Assembly: GCF_013372125.1 (NCBI RefSeq)
Contig: NZ_CP053826.1
Coordinates: 992,001-1,056,000, forward strand
Source of the DNA: Campylobacter curvus
GTDB taxonomy: Bacteria; Campylobacterota; Campylobacteria; Campylobacterales; Campylobacteraceae
DNA length: 64,000 nucleotides
Reading direction: 5' to 3'
Below the pieces are notes generated by a model that saw nothing but the letters and a program-made list of their open reading frames with translations, did no database searches and was not told where the DNA came from. Every line of letters starts with the position of its first letter. Position 1 is the stretch's first letter. Both the position numbers and the translations under genes were made by a program. Shown here one piece after another: positions 35,561-44,219 of the stretch.

Positions 35561-38072
35561 ACTTTTTATTTCTTTCATCATACTCTTAAAATACGGCATC
35601 AAGGTCGGCAACTTCGAGCTTGGCGGCGTAAATTTGGATCAATTATACATAAAACTAGATAAAAAATTGATTGTGCGGGCGCAAAACATAAAGATACCAA
35701 GTATCAAAAAAGAGGAGCAAAAAGACTCGAGCGACTATCTGCTTAGCATTACCGACAGCGCCGTTTGGCTGGATAGGCTCTTTGAGGAAATTTCACTAAA
35801 TAACGTTCAAATCGGCGATACTAAAATCAAAATTTTATATAAAGACGATATCTTTTTCGTAGATAGCCCGTATTTTGGCATCGACGTTAGATTTAGCAAA
35901 GAGAGTCAAAACGGCGTGGATACCTTCAGTGTGCAAAATTTAGCGCTCAAAGACTTCAACGTCACGATAAACGGTAGCGGCAGCGCGGACATCAAGCATA
36001 AAAGATACGCCTTCGTCGGCGACTTCGTCTCGCACGAGCTAAGCGGCAAGATAGAGATAGCTCTAGCAAATCAGATCGTAAGATACCGCGCCCTTAACAT
36101 CAAGGCCGATTCACTCAAAAATTTCATCGCCGCACTCGATGAGAAATTCGATCTAAGCGACGATGTCAAAAACTGGATATATGGCTATATAATCGCGCAA
36201 GAATACACGGTAAACGAGATGAACGGCAAATTTGACCTTAAAAACGAAAATTTTTATCTAAACGACCTAAACGCGACCGCGGTCGCTAAAAACCTCAAAG
36301 TAAAATTTGAAAAAACACTCGATGCAGTCGATGTCGAGCAGGCAAACATCACGCTAAAAGACGGCAAGCTTTATTTTGACCTCATAAATCCCGTGTATCA
36401 AAAGCGCCAGCTAAACGGCTCTGATCTAGTGATCTACAATATCTTTGACGAAAAAACAGCCGGCCTTAGCCTAAATATCAAAACCAGATCCTTGTATGAC
36501 GGCGTGATAAACGATATCCTAAAAGCCTATGGCATCAGGATCCCGATAAATCAAACCGCCGGTAAAATGGACGCGGATCTGAATTTAGATATAAAATTTG
36601 ACACCTCGCAGGTCATCGCAAACGGCGAATTTAAGCCCACCGACGCGACTATCGACATAGCCGGAGCGAAATTTAAGAGTAAAAGCGCAGACGTGAAGCT
36701 CATAAACAGCGACCGTCTAAGCATCGTAGCAAAGGACTTTGGCATGGACTTTTTCAAGGCTGACGCGCGCACGATGTTAGATTTAAACACCAGCACGGGC
36801 TACATAAAAGGAGTGATCAAGGAGCTTGCTCTAAATGGCGGCGGTGAGGATATCTTGGCGCTAAAAGACAAAGAGCTTGACGCGCAGCTTGACTTTAGCG
36901 GTAAAGAAACGAAGCTAAAGCTCGTAAATTTCGGCATTGATATGAGCTTTGGCGATGAAAACGCCATAAGCGCTCAAAACGGCGACGAGCTTTTGAAATA
37001 TTCGCCTCTTTTACAAAGTGTGGGCGTAAAAAATCTCGCGAATTTAAACGTAAAAACCAAGGATTTTGAAAATTTAGACATCGAGGCTAAAGGAGTGAAA
37101 TTTGATCTGCCGTTTTACAAAAAAGACGGCAGTAGATATGATAGTGACGACTTTACGATAAAAGTCGGCAAAAACGCTGTCAGCGGACTCACAGCCAGCG
37201 GCAGTGCTCGCTTTATCGCTCAAAACAAAGACGTCAATATCACGACGAACGATCTAAATTTAAGAGTGGATACGAACTCGACCGACGAGACGAAAGAGCA
37301 AAATTTCACTCTAAATTTATACGCCAAAAACGCGGACATCGTCATCGCCGACATCAACAAGACCTTGCCTTTCGTAAATTTCAGTGCGACGAAAAAAGAC
37401 TCTAGCATATCGCTAAACGGACTGCCAAAGCAAGGCAGAGTCGGGCTCTTTAAAGGCAAAAAGAGCCTAAACCTCGATGCTACGGACATTTCAGGCGAAT
37501 TCGTAAATCAACTTTTTGGCATACAAAGCTTTGAAGGCGGGAAATTCAGGCTAAAGATCGTGGGCTCTAGCAGCAAGGAATTTAAGGGCGAGGCGAGATT
37601 TTACGGTACGCACCTTAGGGATTATATATTTTATCAAAGGCTTTTGAGCTTCTTAAACTCGATCCCGTCGCTACTGAGCCTAAAGACGCCCGATTTTAAC
37701 GATAAGGGCTTTACGATAGAAAACGGCAAAATTTTGTTTAAAAAAAACGGCTCCGTTATAAATTTCCTAGCCATTGAGCTTGTCGGAAGTAGCGCTGATA
37801 TCGGCGGGCGCGGCACGATCGATCTGGACACCAAAAAGATAAATATCGATCTGGAGCTTAAAATCTTAAAAGACGCAAGCAGCATAATCGATAAGATCCC
37901 GCTCGTAAATCAAATAATCCTAGGCAAGGATCGTAGCCTCTCGACCGTCATCGCCATCCGCGGAACGACCGATAAACCAGAATATTCGACGCAAGTGCTC
38001 CAAGACACCCTGCTCTCGCCGCTAAAGCTGATAAGAAACGTCTTACAAGCGCCGTTTTTGATATTCGAGTAA
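35502..38072 (+). CDS. AsmA-like/DUF3971 envelope protein (YhdP-type)
   Basis: 856-residue protein with an N-terminal membrane anchor (about 15-35) and a long beta-rich periplasmic body, ending in an AsmA-like C-terminal part (GRGTIDLDTKKINIDLELKILKDASSIIDKIPLVN, about residues 780-815, given here as position). The repeated amphipathic beta pattern is that of the bridge-like AsmA/YhdP/TamB lipid-transfer proteins, which move phospholipid to the outer membrane. Start ATG 35502 sits 6 bases after AGGA; ATG 35523 is an alternative. Overlaps the mltG 5' end on the other strand by 38-59 bp. A lipoprotein gene follows 16 bp downstream. Confidence 0.78.
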   Translation: MKTISKKMARYGFFIKFFIILFISFIILLKYGIKVGNFELGGVNLDQLYIKLDKKLIVRAQNIKIPSIKKEEQKDSSDYLLSITDSAVWLDRLFEEISLNNVQIGDTKIKILYKDDIFFVDSPYFGIDVRFSKESQNGVDTFSVQNLALKDFNVTINGSGSADIKHKRYAFVGDFVSHELSGKIEIALANQIVRYRALNIKADSLKNFIAALDEKFDLSDDVKNWIYGYIIAQEYTVNEMNGKFDLKNENFYLNDLNATAVAKNLKVKFEKTLDAVDVEQANITLKDGKLYFDLINPVYQKRQLNGSDLVIYNIFDEKTAGLSLNIKTRSLYDGVINDILKAYGIRIPINQTAGKMDADLNLDIKFDTSQVIANGEFKPTDATIDIAGAKFKSKSADVKLINSDRLSIVAKDFGMDFFKADARTMLDLNTSTGYIKGVIKELALNGGGEDILALKDKELDAQLDFSGKETKLKLVNFGIDMSFGDENAISAQNGDELLKYSPLLQSVGVKNLANLNVKTKDFENLDIEAKGVKFDLPFYKKDGSRYDSDDFTIKVGKNAVSGLTASGSARFIAQNKDVNITTNDLNLRVDTNSTDETKEQNFTLNLYAKNADIVIADINKTLPFVNFSATKKDSSISLNGLPKQGRVGLFKGKKSLNLDATDISGEFVNQLFGIQSFEGGKFRLKIVGSSSKEFKGEARFYGTHLRDYIFYQRLLSFLNSIPSLLSLKTPDFNDKGFTIENGKILFKKNGSVINFLAIELVGSSADIGGRGTIDLDTKKINIDLELKILKDASSIIDKIPLVNQIILGKDRSLSTVIAIRGTTDKPEYSTQVLQDTLLSPLKLIRNVLQAPFLIFE

Positions 38073-38088
38073 ATTTAAAGGATATCTC

Positions 38089-38769
38089 ATGAAAATTTCA
38101 AGTCTCATCATAGCAGTCGCACTTTTGTTCGTCGGCTGCTCCACGAAGCTCACGGAGGCAAATTTTAAACCTCAAAAAACAACGATCTGGCGCAACTACG
38201 AGATAGATCGTATCCAAACGGCAAAGGTAGGCGAAGCGATGATAGAAGTCGCCAAAGAGAAGCAAGAGGCCGAGTACACCGGCTATATGAAACCAAGCAA
38301 GGATTTTACCTTTAATGGCAATCTTAAATTCAAATCAAGCGCGAATTTCAAGGTATTGGGCTTTTATAAAGGCTACATGGCTATCCATCATCCAAGCCTA
38401 AAAGACGTCGCATTTTTAGTGGATACTGATGGCAAGCTGCAAAATAAGGTCATAAGGTATTCAAGCGACGGCGAATTCGTCGAGGTGCTTTGGAGCTACG
38501 AGTACGAGCCAAAAGATATGATCATGCAAGCTCAGCTCATAGACGAGTCAGACCGCATCGTCTCGGTCCGCTCGATCATCTACGACGGAATGAACGACAA
38601 GTCGCTACTTTTCATCGATAGATACTCGTATTATGAGGATAGTCCGTCGTTTCAAAATCTAAAAATCGTGCATGACAAAAGGCGCAAACAGATGAAAATA
38701 GGAGATTATCTGATCGATATCTTATCTTTTGATAATGACAAGATCGAATACAGAGTCATCGAAGACTAA
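38089..38769 (+). CDS. Predicted lipoprotein of unknown function
   Basis: 226 residues. Seen: signal peptide with lipobox LFVGC (Cys17) followed by STKL, then a soluble periplasmic domain rich in beta-strand patterns and aromatic residues (for example YKGYMAIHHPSLKDVAFLV). No motif I recognise. It starts 16 bp after the AsmA-like gene with AAAGGATATCTC before the ATG, so the two are probably co-transcribed and may share an envelope role. It converges with hypA, whose stop is 5 bp away. Confidence 0.8.
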   Translation: MKISSLIIAVALLFVGCSTKLTEANFKPQKTTIWRNYEIDRIQTAKVGEAMIEVAKEKQEAEYTGYMKPSKDFTFNGNLKFKSSANFKVLGFYKGYMAIHHPSLKDVAFLVDTDGKLQNKVIRYSSDGEFVEVLWSYEYEPKDMIMQAQLIDESDRIVSVRSIIYDGMNDKSLLFIDRYSYYEDSPSFQNLKIVHDKRRKQMKIGDYLIDILSFDNDKIEYRVIED

Positions 38770-38774
38770 AAGAT

Positions 38775-39116
38775 CTATCTCATCTCAAGCTTCATGAGAT
38801 ACATATCCTCACCGTCAAGCACTCTTAAATTTTGGCTTTTGCATTTTGGACAGGTGAAGTCGTTTTCTTTCAGCTCCCCGTCAAATCCGCACTCTTCGCA
38901 CTTTACCACGATGCCTTGCAGATTTATCACGAGCTGGGCGTTTTCGCAGATAGTGCCATTTTTATAGACGTCAAAGGCGCTTTGCAGATAGTGAGGCTCG
39001 ACTCCGCTTAGCCGCCCTACCTTTATCTCGAGCCTTAGCACCTCTTTGGCATTTTGTTTGGCGGCGTTTTGCTCGCATAAAGTGACTAAATTTTGAACTA
39101 TACTAAGCTCGTGCAT
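38775..39116 (-). CDS. hypA: Hydrogenase nickel incorporation protein HypA
   Basis: 113-residue nickel chaperone for NiFe-hydrogenase (and, in some relatives, urease). Seen: N-terminal MHELSIVQ, whose His2 is the nickel ligand, and the structural zinc site CEECGFDGELKENDFTCPKC with two CxxC pairs. Last gene of hypB-C-D-E-A; the start abuts the hypE stop with a 1-bp overlap. Confidence 0.96.
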   Translation of the reverse strand: MHELSIVQNLVTLCEQNAAKQNAKEVLRLEIKVGRLSGVEPHYLQSAFDVYKNGTICENAQLVINLQGIVVKCEECGFDGELKENDFTCPKCKSQNLRVLDGEDMYLMKLEMR

Positions 39117-40108
39117 CAGCAGATCCTAGGCAAGAGCTCGCCCTTTGGTGGCTCGAGAAACCTGCGCGACTTATAGGCGTTTTCAATGACGACGCGAGAA
39201 TTTTGCTCGCTCAAGACCTCGCCGATGATAGCGGCGTTTTCGTCAAATTCTCTTAAAATTTCAAGCGCCTTATCAGCCTGCGCTTCATCTACCGCCAGCA
39301 CGAAAGTCCCCTCGTTTGCAAGCTCGTAAGGCTCAAAGCCAAAAAGCTCGCAGATGCCGGTGACCTCGTCGCTCACCCTTATCTTTTCCTCAAAGACCAA
39401 GATGTCAGATCTAGTAAATTTCGCCCACTCGTTTAGCACCGCGCTAAGCCCGCCGCGTGTAGCATCGCGCATACATTGAGGCTTCACACCCTCTTTTAAG
39501 AGCTTTAAGACGACGCCTTTTAAGCTCTTGCAGTCGCTAGTCAAATTTGAGCTAAGCTCGAATTCTTCTCTATTTGCAAGCACTACACCGCCATGTCTGC
39601 CGATGTCGCCCGAGAGTAAAATTTTAGCGCCTGGTTTTAGATTTTTGAGCTCCACGCCCTCGCAAACTATCTCACCTATACCGGCCGTGTTTATGAAAAT
39701 TTTATCGCATTTACCCTTTGGCACGACCTTCGTATCACCACAAACGACCTTTACGTCAGCCTCTTTACAAACCTTTGCCAGCGAGCTTAAAACGGTCTCA
39801 AGCTCTGAGATCTCAAGCCCCTCTTCGATGATCAAAGAGCAGCTTAGATACTTTGCGCTGGCCGCTACCATCGCCAGGTCGTTTATCGTGCCGCAGGCTG
39901 CGATCTTGCCTATGTCGCCGCCTGAAAAAAATATCGGCGTGACGACGAAGCTGTCCGAGCTAAAGGCTGTTTTGCCGTTTAAATTCAGTATCGCCGAGTC
40001 GTTGCTGTCGCGTAAAATTTCATTATCGAAGATATTAAATATCGTTTCATTTATGAGAGAATTCATCTCTTCGCCGCCACCGCCGTGGCTGAGCATTATT
40101 TTTTTCAA
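39116..40108 (-). CDS. hypE: Hydrogenase maturation protein HypE
   Basis: 330-residue ATP-dependent dehydratase that converts the carbamoyl group on its C-terminal cysteine to thiocyanate, the source of the active-site cyanide ligands. Seen: LSHGGGGEEMNSLI, DSAILNLNGKTAFSSDSFVVTP split around the AIR-synthetase-like fold, MRDATRGGLSAVLNEWA, and the essential C-terminal LPRIC. It works with HypF and HypD. Confidence 0.96.
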   Translation of the reverse strand: MKKIMLSHGGGGEEMNSLINETIFNIFDNEILRDSNDSAILNLNGKTAFSSDSFVVTPIFFSGGDIGKIAACGTINDLAMVAASAKYLSCSLIIEEGLEISELETVLSSLAKVCKEADVKVVCGDTKVVPKGKCDKIFINTAGIGEIVCEGVELKNLKPGAKILLSGDIGRHGGVVLANREEFELSSNLTSDCKSLKGVVLKLLKEGVKPQCMRDATRGGLSAVLNEWAKFTRSDILVFEEKIRVSDEVTGICELFGFEPYELANEGTFVLAVDEAQADKALEILREFDENAAIIGEVLSEQNSRVVIENAYKSRRFLEPPKGELLPRIC

Positions 40109-40118
40109 ATTTTATCCT

Positions 40119-41207
40119 TTAGCCCACTCTTGCGTATTTAAAATATGCCGCGCATGCGCCCTCGCTAGAGACCATGCACGAGCCTATCGGGTTTTGCGGT
40201 GTGCAGGCTCTGCCAAAGACCTTACACTCCGGCGGTTTGGCTTGGCCGCGCAAAATTTTGCCGCAGATGCAGGCTTTGCTCTCGTTAGCGCTTCTCACAT
40301 CGCAGTCAAACTGCTCTCTGGCGTCGATATTTGCAAATTCTGGCTTTAGCTTCATGCCGCTTTTTGCTATCATACCCAGTCCGCGCCACTCAAAATCGCA
40401 TGGCTCAAAATAGCGCGCTATGAGCTCTTTTGCCTTTAAATTCCCCTCTTTTCGCACGGCACGCGCGTATTCGTTATAGACTTCAAAGGTGCCTGCGTTT
40501 TGCTGATCGACTAAATTTAGCACGCTGGCCATTATGTCAAGCGGTTCAAAGCCGCTTATAGCGATAGGCCGCTTGAATTCATTCGCCAGATCCTCATAAA
40601 TAGCGCTTCCTGTTATCACGCTGACGTGACTAGGGCCCAAAAATGCGTCTATCTTTACGTTTTCATCGCTCATTATCGCTCGCACGGGAGCCGGCACAGT
40701 CACGTGGTTGATATGAAAATATAAATTTTTGATGCCAAGTTCTAGCGTTTTTTGCACTAAATTTGCGCTCATGGGCGTCGTGGTCTCAAAGCCGATCGCA
40801 AAAAATATGACCTTTTTGTCTTCGTTTTGCTGAGCGATCTTTATGCAATCAAGCGGACTATAAAGCGCTCTGATGTCGTGTCCTTCGCCGCGAAGCTTTT
40901 GCAAGCTGGTAGCAGAGCCCGGTACGCGTAGCATGTCAGCTAGCGTGCAAAATATCACGCCCGGCATCGCGGCTAGTTTACAGGCCTCATCTATGCGTGT
41001 TTTTGGCATCACGCAGACAGGACAACCCGGTCCGTGGATGAAATTTATATGCTCTCCCACAAGCTGCGATAGGCCAAATTTCATAATGGAGTGCGTATGA
41101 CCGCCGCAAATTTCCATTATATTTAGCGGCTTTTTGCTACGCTGGATTATGAGCTTTGAGAGGCTTAAAATGAGCTCTTTATCGCGAAAATCGTTAATTA
41201 GATCCAC
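40119..41207 (-). CDS. hypD: Hydrogenase maturation protein HypD
   Basis: 362-residue Fe-S scaffold on which Fe(CN)2CO is assembled with HypC. Seen: EICGGHTHSIMKFG, GPGCPVCVMP (redox cysteines), GFETTTPMSA, and the C-terminal cluster region with CICGKILRG ... CKVFGRACTPQNPIGSCMVS ... GACAAYF. The start overlaps the hypC end by 14 bp. Confidence 0.96.
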   Translation of the reverse strand: MDLINDFRDKELILSLSKLIIQRSKKPLNIMEICGGHTHSIMKFGLSQLVGEHINFIHGPGCPVCVMPKTRIDEACKLAAMPGVIFCTLADMLRVPGSATSLQKLRGEGHDIRALYSPLDCIKIAQQNEDKKVIFFAIGFETTTPMSANLVQKTLELGIKNLYFHINHVTVPAPVRAIMSDENVKIDAFLGPSHVSVITGSAIYEDLANEFKRPIAISGFEPLDIMASVLNLVDQQNAGTFEVYNEYARAVRKEGNLKAKELIARYFEPCDFEWRGLGMIAKSGMKLKPEFANIDAREQFDCDVRSANESKACICGKILRGQAKPPECKVFGRACTPQNPIGSCMVSSEGACAAYFKYARVG

Positions 41208-41481
41208 GCAGATCCTTTAGCCCCATATCGCCCTCATTCTCGTCTATGACGCCGTTTTTCATATCCTCGGCTATCTGACGGTAGGCCTCTAAGCTATCAA
41301 GCGCAAACGCCGTGTCGATCTTTTGCATCGCGTATCCGACGTGGATGAGCACGTATTCGCCTACACTGACGGGCTCACTGATGAGATCCAAGCTGACGCG
41401 TCTTTGCACGCCTAGAGTCTCGACTAGAGCGACATTATCGGCATCTATTTCTATTACTTTTGATGGGATCGACAGGCACAT
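41194..41481 (-). CDS. hypC: Hydrogenase maturation chaperone HypC
   Basis: 95-residue HypC/HupF-type chaperone. Seen: MCLSIPSKVIEID, where Cys2 is the essential residue for binding HypD and the hydrogenase large subunit precursor, and VGEYVLIHVGYAMQKID. Starts at the final base of hypB, overlapping it by 1 bp, and overlaps hypD. Confidence 0.95.
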   Translation of the reverse strand: MCLSIPSKVIEIDADNVALVETLGVQRRVSLDLISEPVSVGEYVLIHVGYAMQKIDTAFALDSLEAYRQIAEDMKNGVIDENEGDMGLKDLRGSN

Positions 41482-42392
41482 TATCTTAGCTCTTTTTTAA
41501 ATTTCAGATAGTTTATCCACTGCTGCACGCCCTCGCCCGTCTTGCTGTCGATCGTGAAAATATCTACCTTTGGGTTTAGCTTCCTGGCGTCATTTTTCAC
41601 GCGCTCGACATCAAAGTCAAAATGAGGAGCGAGCGAAATTTTAGTTATCAAAACGACGTCCGCCGCACGAAACATGACAGGATATTTGCTAACCTTGTCA
41701 TCGCCCTCCGGCACAGAGAGCAAGACCGCGTTAAAATGCGAACCCACATCGTAGCTGGCTGGACAGACTAAATTTCCGACATTTTCGATAAAGACGACAT
41801 CAAGCTCGTTTAAAGGCAGATGATGAAGCCCTTCATGCACCATGAAAGCGTCTAAATGGCAAGTCTGACCGGTGCTTATCTGATAGGCGCTAGCTCCGGC
41901 CTTTACGATACGGTCGGCATCTTGGTTGGTCTCCAGATCGCCCTCGACGACTCCGATCTTAAAGTCTGAGCCTTTTATGGTCGATTCTAAAAGCGTGGTC
42001 TTGCCGGCACCCGGACTACTCATCAAATTTACGCATAAAATTTTAAGCTCGTCTAAATGAGCTCTGTTGTGAGCCGCTTCGGCGTCGTTTGCAGATAAAA
42101 TTTTTTCTATCACGTCTATCGTTTTGCTCTCGTTTAGCACCGGATGAGCATGCTCATGCTGATGATCGTGCTTGTCTTGCTCGTGAGAGGCTAAATTTTC
42201 ATGTGAATGCTCATGCGTATGCGTCGTACCGTCAGCGTGAGTGTGGGCATGGCTGTGATGCTCGTGAGAATGATCGTCTCTTTCGTGAGGGACTGCCGCA
42301 TCATGCGTATGAGCATGAGAGTGTGTCACTCCGTCTTTATGTGTGTGTTCGTGGGCGTGGTTACCCATAGAACAACCGCAATCTTTACACAT
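41481..42392 (-). CDS. hypB: Hydrogenase nickel incorporation GTPase HypB with His-rich nickel-storage region
   Basis: 303-residue SIMIBI GTPase delivering nickel to the hydrogenase large subunit. Seen: N-terminal CKDCGC metal site, a remarkable His-rich region (26 His between residues 12 and 83), then the GTPase domain with P-loop SSPGAGKTTLLE, GDLETNQDADRI, TGQTCHLDAFMV (the metal-site Cys/His), and ENVGNLVCPASYDVG. The His-rich part contains two related units with HTHKDGVTHSHAHTH and HTHADGTTHTHEHSH about 34 residues apart. First gene of hypBCDEA; 63 bp of AT-rich sequence lies upstream. Confidence 0.96.
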   Translation of the reverse strand: MCKDCGCSMGNHAHEHTHKDGVTHSHAHTHDAAVPHERDDHSHEHHSHAHTHADGTTHTHEHSHENLASHEQDKHDHQHEHAHPVLNESKTIDVIEKILSANDAEAAHNRAHLDELKILCVNLMSSPGAGKTTLLESTIKGSDFKIGVVEGDLETNQDADRIVKAGASAYQISTGQTCHLDAFMVHEGLHHLPLNELDVVFIENVGNLVCPASYDVGSHFNAVLLSVPEGDDKVSKYPVMFRAADVVLITKISLAPHFDFDVERVKNDARKLNPKVDIFTIDSKTGEGVQQWINYLKFKKELR

Positions 42393-42455
42393 TTTTCTTC
42401 CTTCTTTCTAAATTTGTCTAAATTCTAACTCTTAAATATTAAATAAAGCTTAGGT

Positions 42456-42980
42456 TTAAAATTTAATATAAAATTTGCCCTTAGGCACTATATCTTTGAC
42501 GCGAGCCTTGCCGTTATCCATCACGGCTAAAACGGCATACGCTCCGCTATCTCTTATATCCTTTTCCATTTGTATGGCTTTTTGAGGCGGCATGAAAAAC
42601 GCCTCGATGCCAAATTTTGCTCCTTCATAATCCATCGAGCCTACTATAAAAACACCATCTTTTGGTCGTTCAAAGCTATATCCGTCGCTTTGATACGTCC
42701 CGTTTTCATCGGGCTTTAGACTAACGTAAATTTTGTCTTTGCCTATGCTTTGGTTTTCATCGACCTCTTCGTCATAAGCTCCGTGAAATATAGGCAAATT
42801 CCTGGTAAAATCATACTGCAAGCTCACGTAGTTTCCGCGTAAAAGATCGCGCGGGTCGTATAAACTGACATCCACACGTATATCTTTGCCAAAATAAAGC
42901 GGAGCATACGCATTTGCCAGCATCGCCAGCAAGGCTAAAATTTGAAAGATCACGGCCGAAAGTATGAGCTTGGCTCTCAT
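42456..42980 (-). CDS. GDYXXLXY-domain membrane-anchored protein
   Basis: 174-residue protein with an N-terminal transmembrane or signal segment (about 5-25) and the GDYXXLXY-type signature RDLLRGNYVSLQYDF, then a beta-rich extracytoplasmic domain. Members of this uncharacterised family are commonly encoded with DUF2157 membrane proteins, as here: its start overlaps the stop of the DUF2157 gene by 4 bp. Function unknown; it sits within the hydrogenase maturation region but has no known role in it. Confidence 0.8.
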   Translation of the reverse strand: MRAKLILSAVIFQILALLAMLANAYAPLYFGKDIRVDVSLYDPRDLLRGNYVSLQYDFTRNLPIFHGAYDEEVDENQSIGKDKIYVSLKPDENGTYQSDGYSFERPKDGVFIVGSMDYEGAKFGIEAFFMPPQKAIQMEKDIRDSGAYAVLAVMDNGKARVKDIVPKGKFYIKF

Positions 42981-44218
42981 TTAGCCCTCCTTTTTCGAGA
43001 CATCACGAGCACGGTCACGGCAAATGCCATAAACAATAAACTAGCTCCGATATAGTCTCCTATCAGATCGATATATCTGACGATAGCGACACAAAATATC
43101 ACTATAAGGCCAAAATTCAGATAATTTTGCTTGATGAGCACGATGCCTGCCAACACGCTTATGAACGAAAATATCGCCTTTGAATAATCGCTGAAATTTT
43201 CGATCAAGATCGGTAGGAAAAACAGCCCCACGCAAAGAAGTAACGAGTAATACCTCCTAAATTTAGCAAATATCAATGCACAAATCACGATAAATGCGGC
43301 TGCTACGTAGCCAAATATCGTCTTATAAAATGCGACCGACTCCATATCCGTCTGAAAAAGAAGGAGGTCAAGATCATAAAACGTCATCGACACGAGCAAC
43401 ACCGCGACTCCGCAAGTGATAGACGTCGTTTTTAGATACTCGGCGATATGAAATTTGCCAAAATTTTCCACCACAAGCGCAGCCGACGCGCACAGCATAC
43501 AATATGAGAGCGCAAAAAATACGATGCTTCTTATAAATATGCTATCTAGCAGCTCTACGGGTGTAGCTCGCAAGATGGCAAACACCAAATATACGAAAAC
43601 GCTGATAAAAATAAGCCCTGTGAGTATCCTCGAGCTATCGCGCCAAAGCACGTAGCAGCTGATGGCGACAAATATCAAAAAGCCGTGCATCACAAGGCCA
43701 AATCCTGCCTCCATGATAAACCAAAAAAGCGCTATGGCAAGGCTTTGAGCGATCAGGATCGATCTGCCTACGGCAAAGGATAGCGCAAAAGAGCCCACCG
43801 CCCAAAGTAGCACGCCATCAGCCATATGTTCGCCCAAATGATAGATCTGAGCTATCAAGGCTATCGCCGCTCCGTAGCAAAAATTCCCAAGTAAAAATAA
43901 CGCCGTGGCGCTATTTTCTTTGCCCTTTTTAAGCGTGAAAAAGCCGCCTAAATTTACAAGAGCGAGCACGAAAAGAACGATCAAGAGCCTACCAAAACGC
44001 GGTATCTCCTCCCAGTTAGCTCCGATAAGCGTAAAAAACGCAAGCGAAAAAAACAGATACGCTACGAGCTTAAGTATAAAGTTCGTGACGTCATGCGTGC
44101 TGTTTAAATTTATATTGTAAAGAGAGGCTATCTTTTGCGCAGTCTGGGTGTCTATGATGCCTTTATCACGCCATTTCACGATCTCATCAGAGAGGAAATC
44201 TTTATTAAAAGGATTCAT
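42977..44218 (-). CDS. DUF2157 polytopic membrane protein
   Basis: 413-residue integral membrane protein with a short cytoplasmic N-terminus (KWRDKGIIDTQTAQKIASLY, typical of DUF2157) and about 10-12 hydrophobic segments. No catalytic motif recognised. Translationally coupled to the downstream GDYXXLXY gene (4-bp overlap) and 1 bp after nhaA, so nhaA-DUF2157-GDYXXLXY looks like one transcript between nikR and hypB. Function unknown. Confidence 0.82.
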   Translation of the reverse strand: MNPFNKDFLSDEIVKWRDKGIIDTQTAQKIASLYNINLNSTHDVTNFILKLVAYLFFSLAFFTLIGANWEEIPRFGRLLIVLFVLALVNLGGFFTLKKGKENSATALFLLGNFCYGAAIALIAQIYHLGEHMADGVLLWAVGSFALSFAVGRSILIAQSLAIALFWFIMEAGFGLVMHGFLIFVAISCYVLWRDSSRILTGLIFISVFVYLVFAILRATPVELLDSIFIRSIVFFALSYCMLCASAALVVENFGKFHIAEYLKTTSITCGVAVLLVSMTFYDLDLLLFQTDMESVAFYKTIFGYVAAAFIVICALIFAKFRRYYSLLLCVGLFFLPILIENFSDYSKAIFSFISVLAGIVLIKQNYLNFGLIVIFCVAIVRYIDLIGDYIGASLLFMAFAVTVLVMSRKRRAK

Positions 44219-44219
44219 T

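Noticed and set aside
39528-40349. 273-codon open frame on the + strand opposite hypE/hypD
   Set aside because: It lies antisense to two clearly conserved hyp genes, has an unnatural Ser/Pro-rich composition and no start context; it is a codon-bias shadow.
42207-42428. His-codon repeats in hypB considered as a CRISPR-like or tandem DNA repeat
   Set aside because: Repeats are irregular at DNA level, coincide with the HypB reading frame, and have no uniform repeat-spacer spacing.
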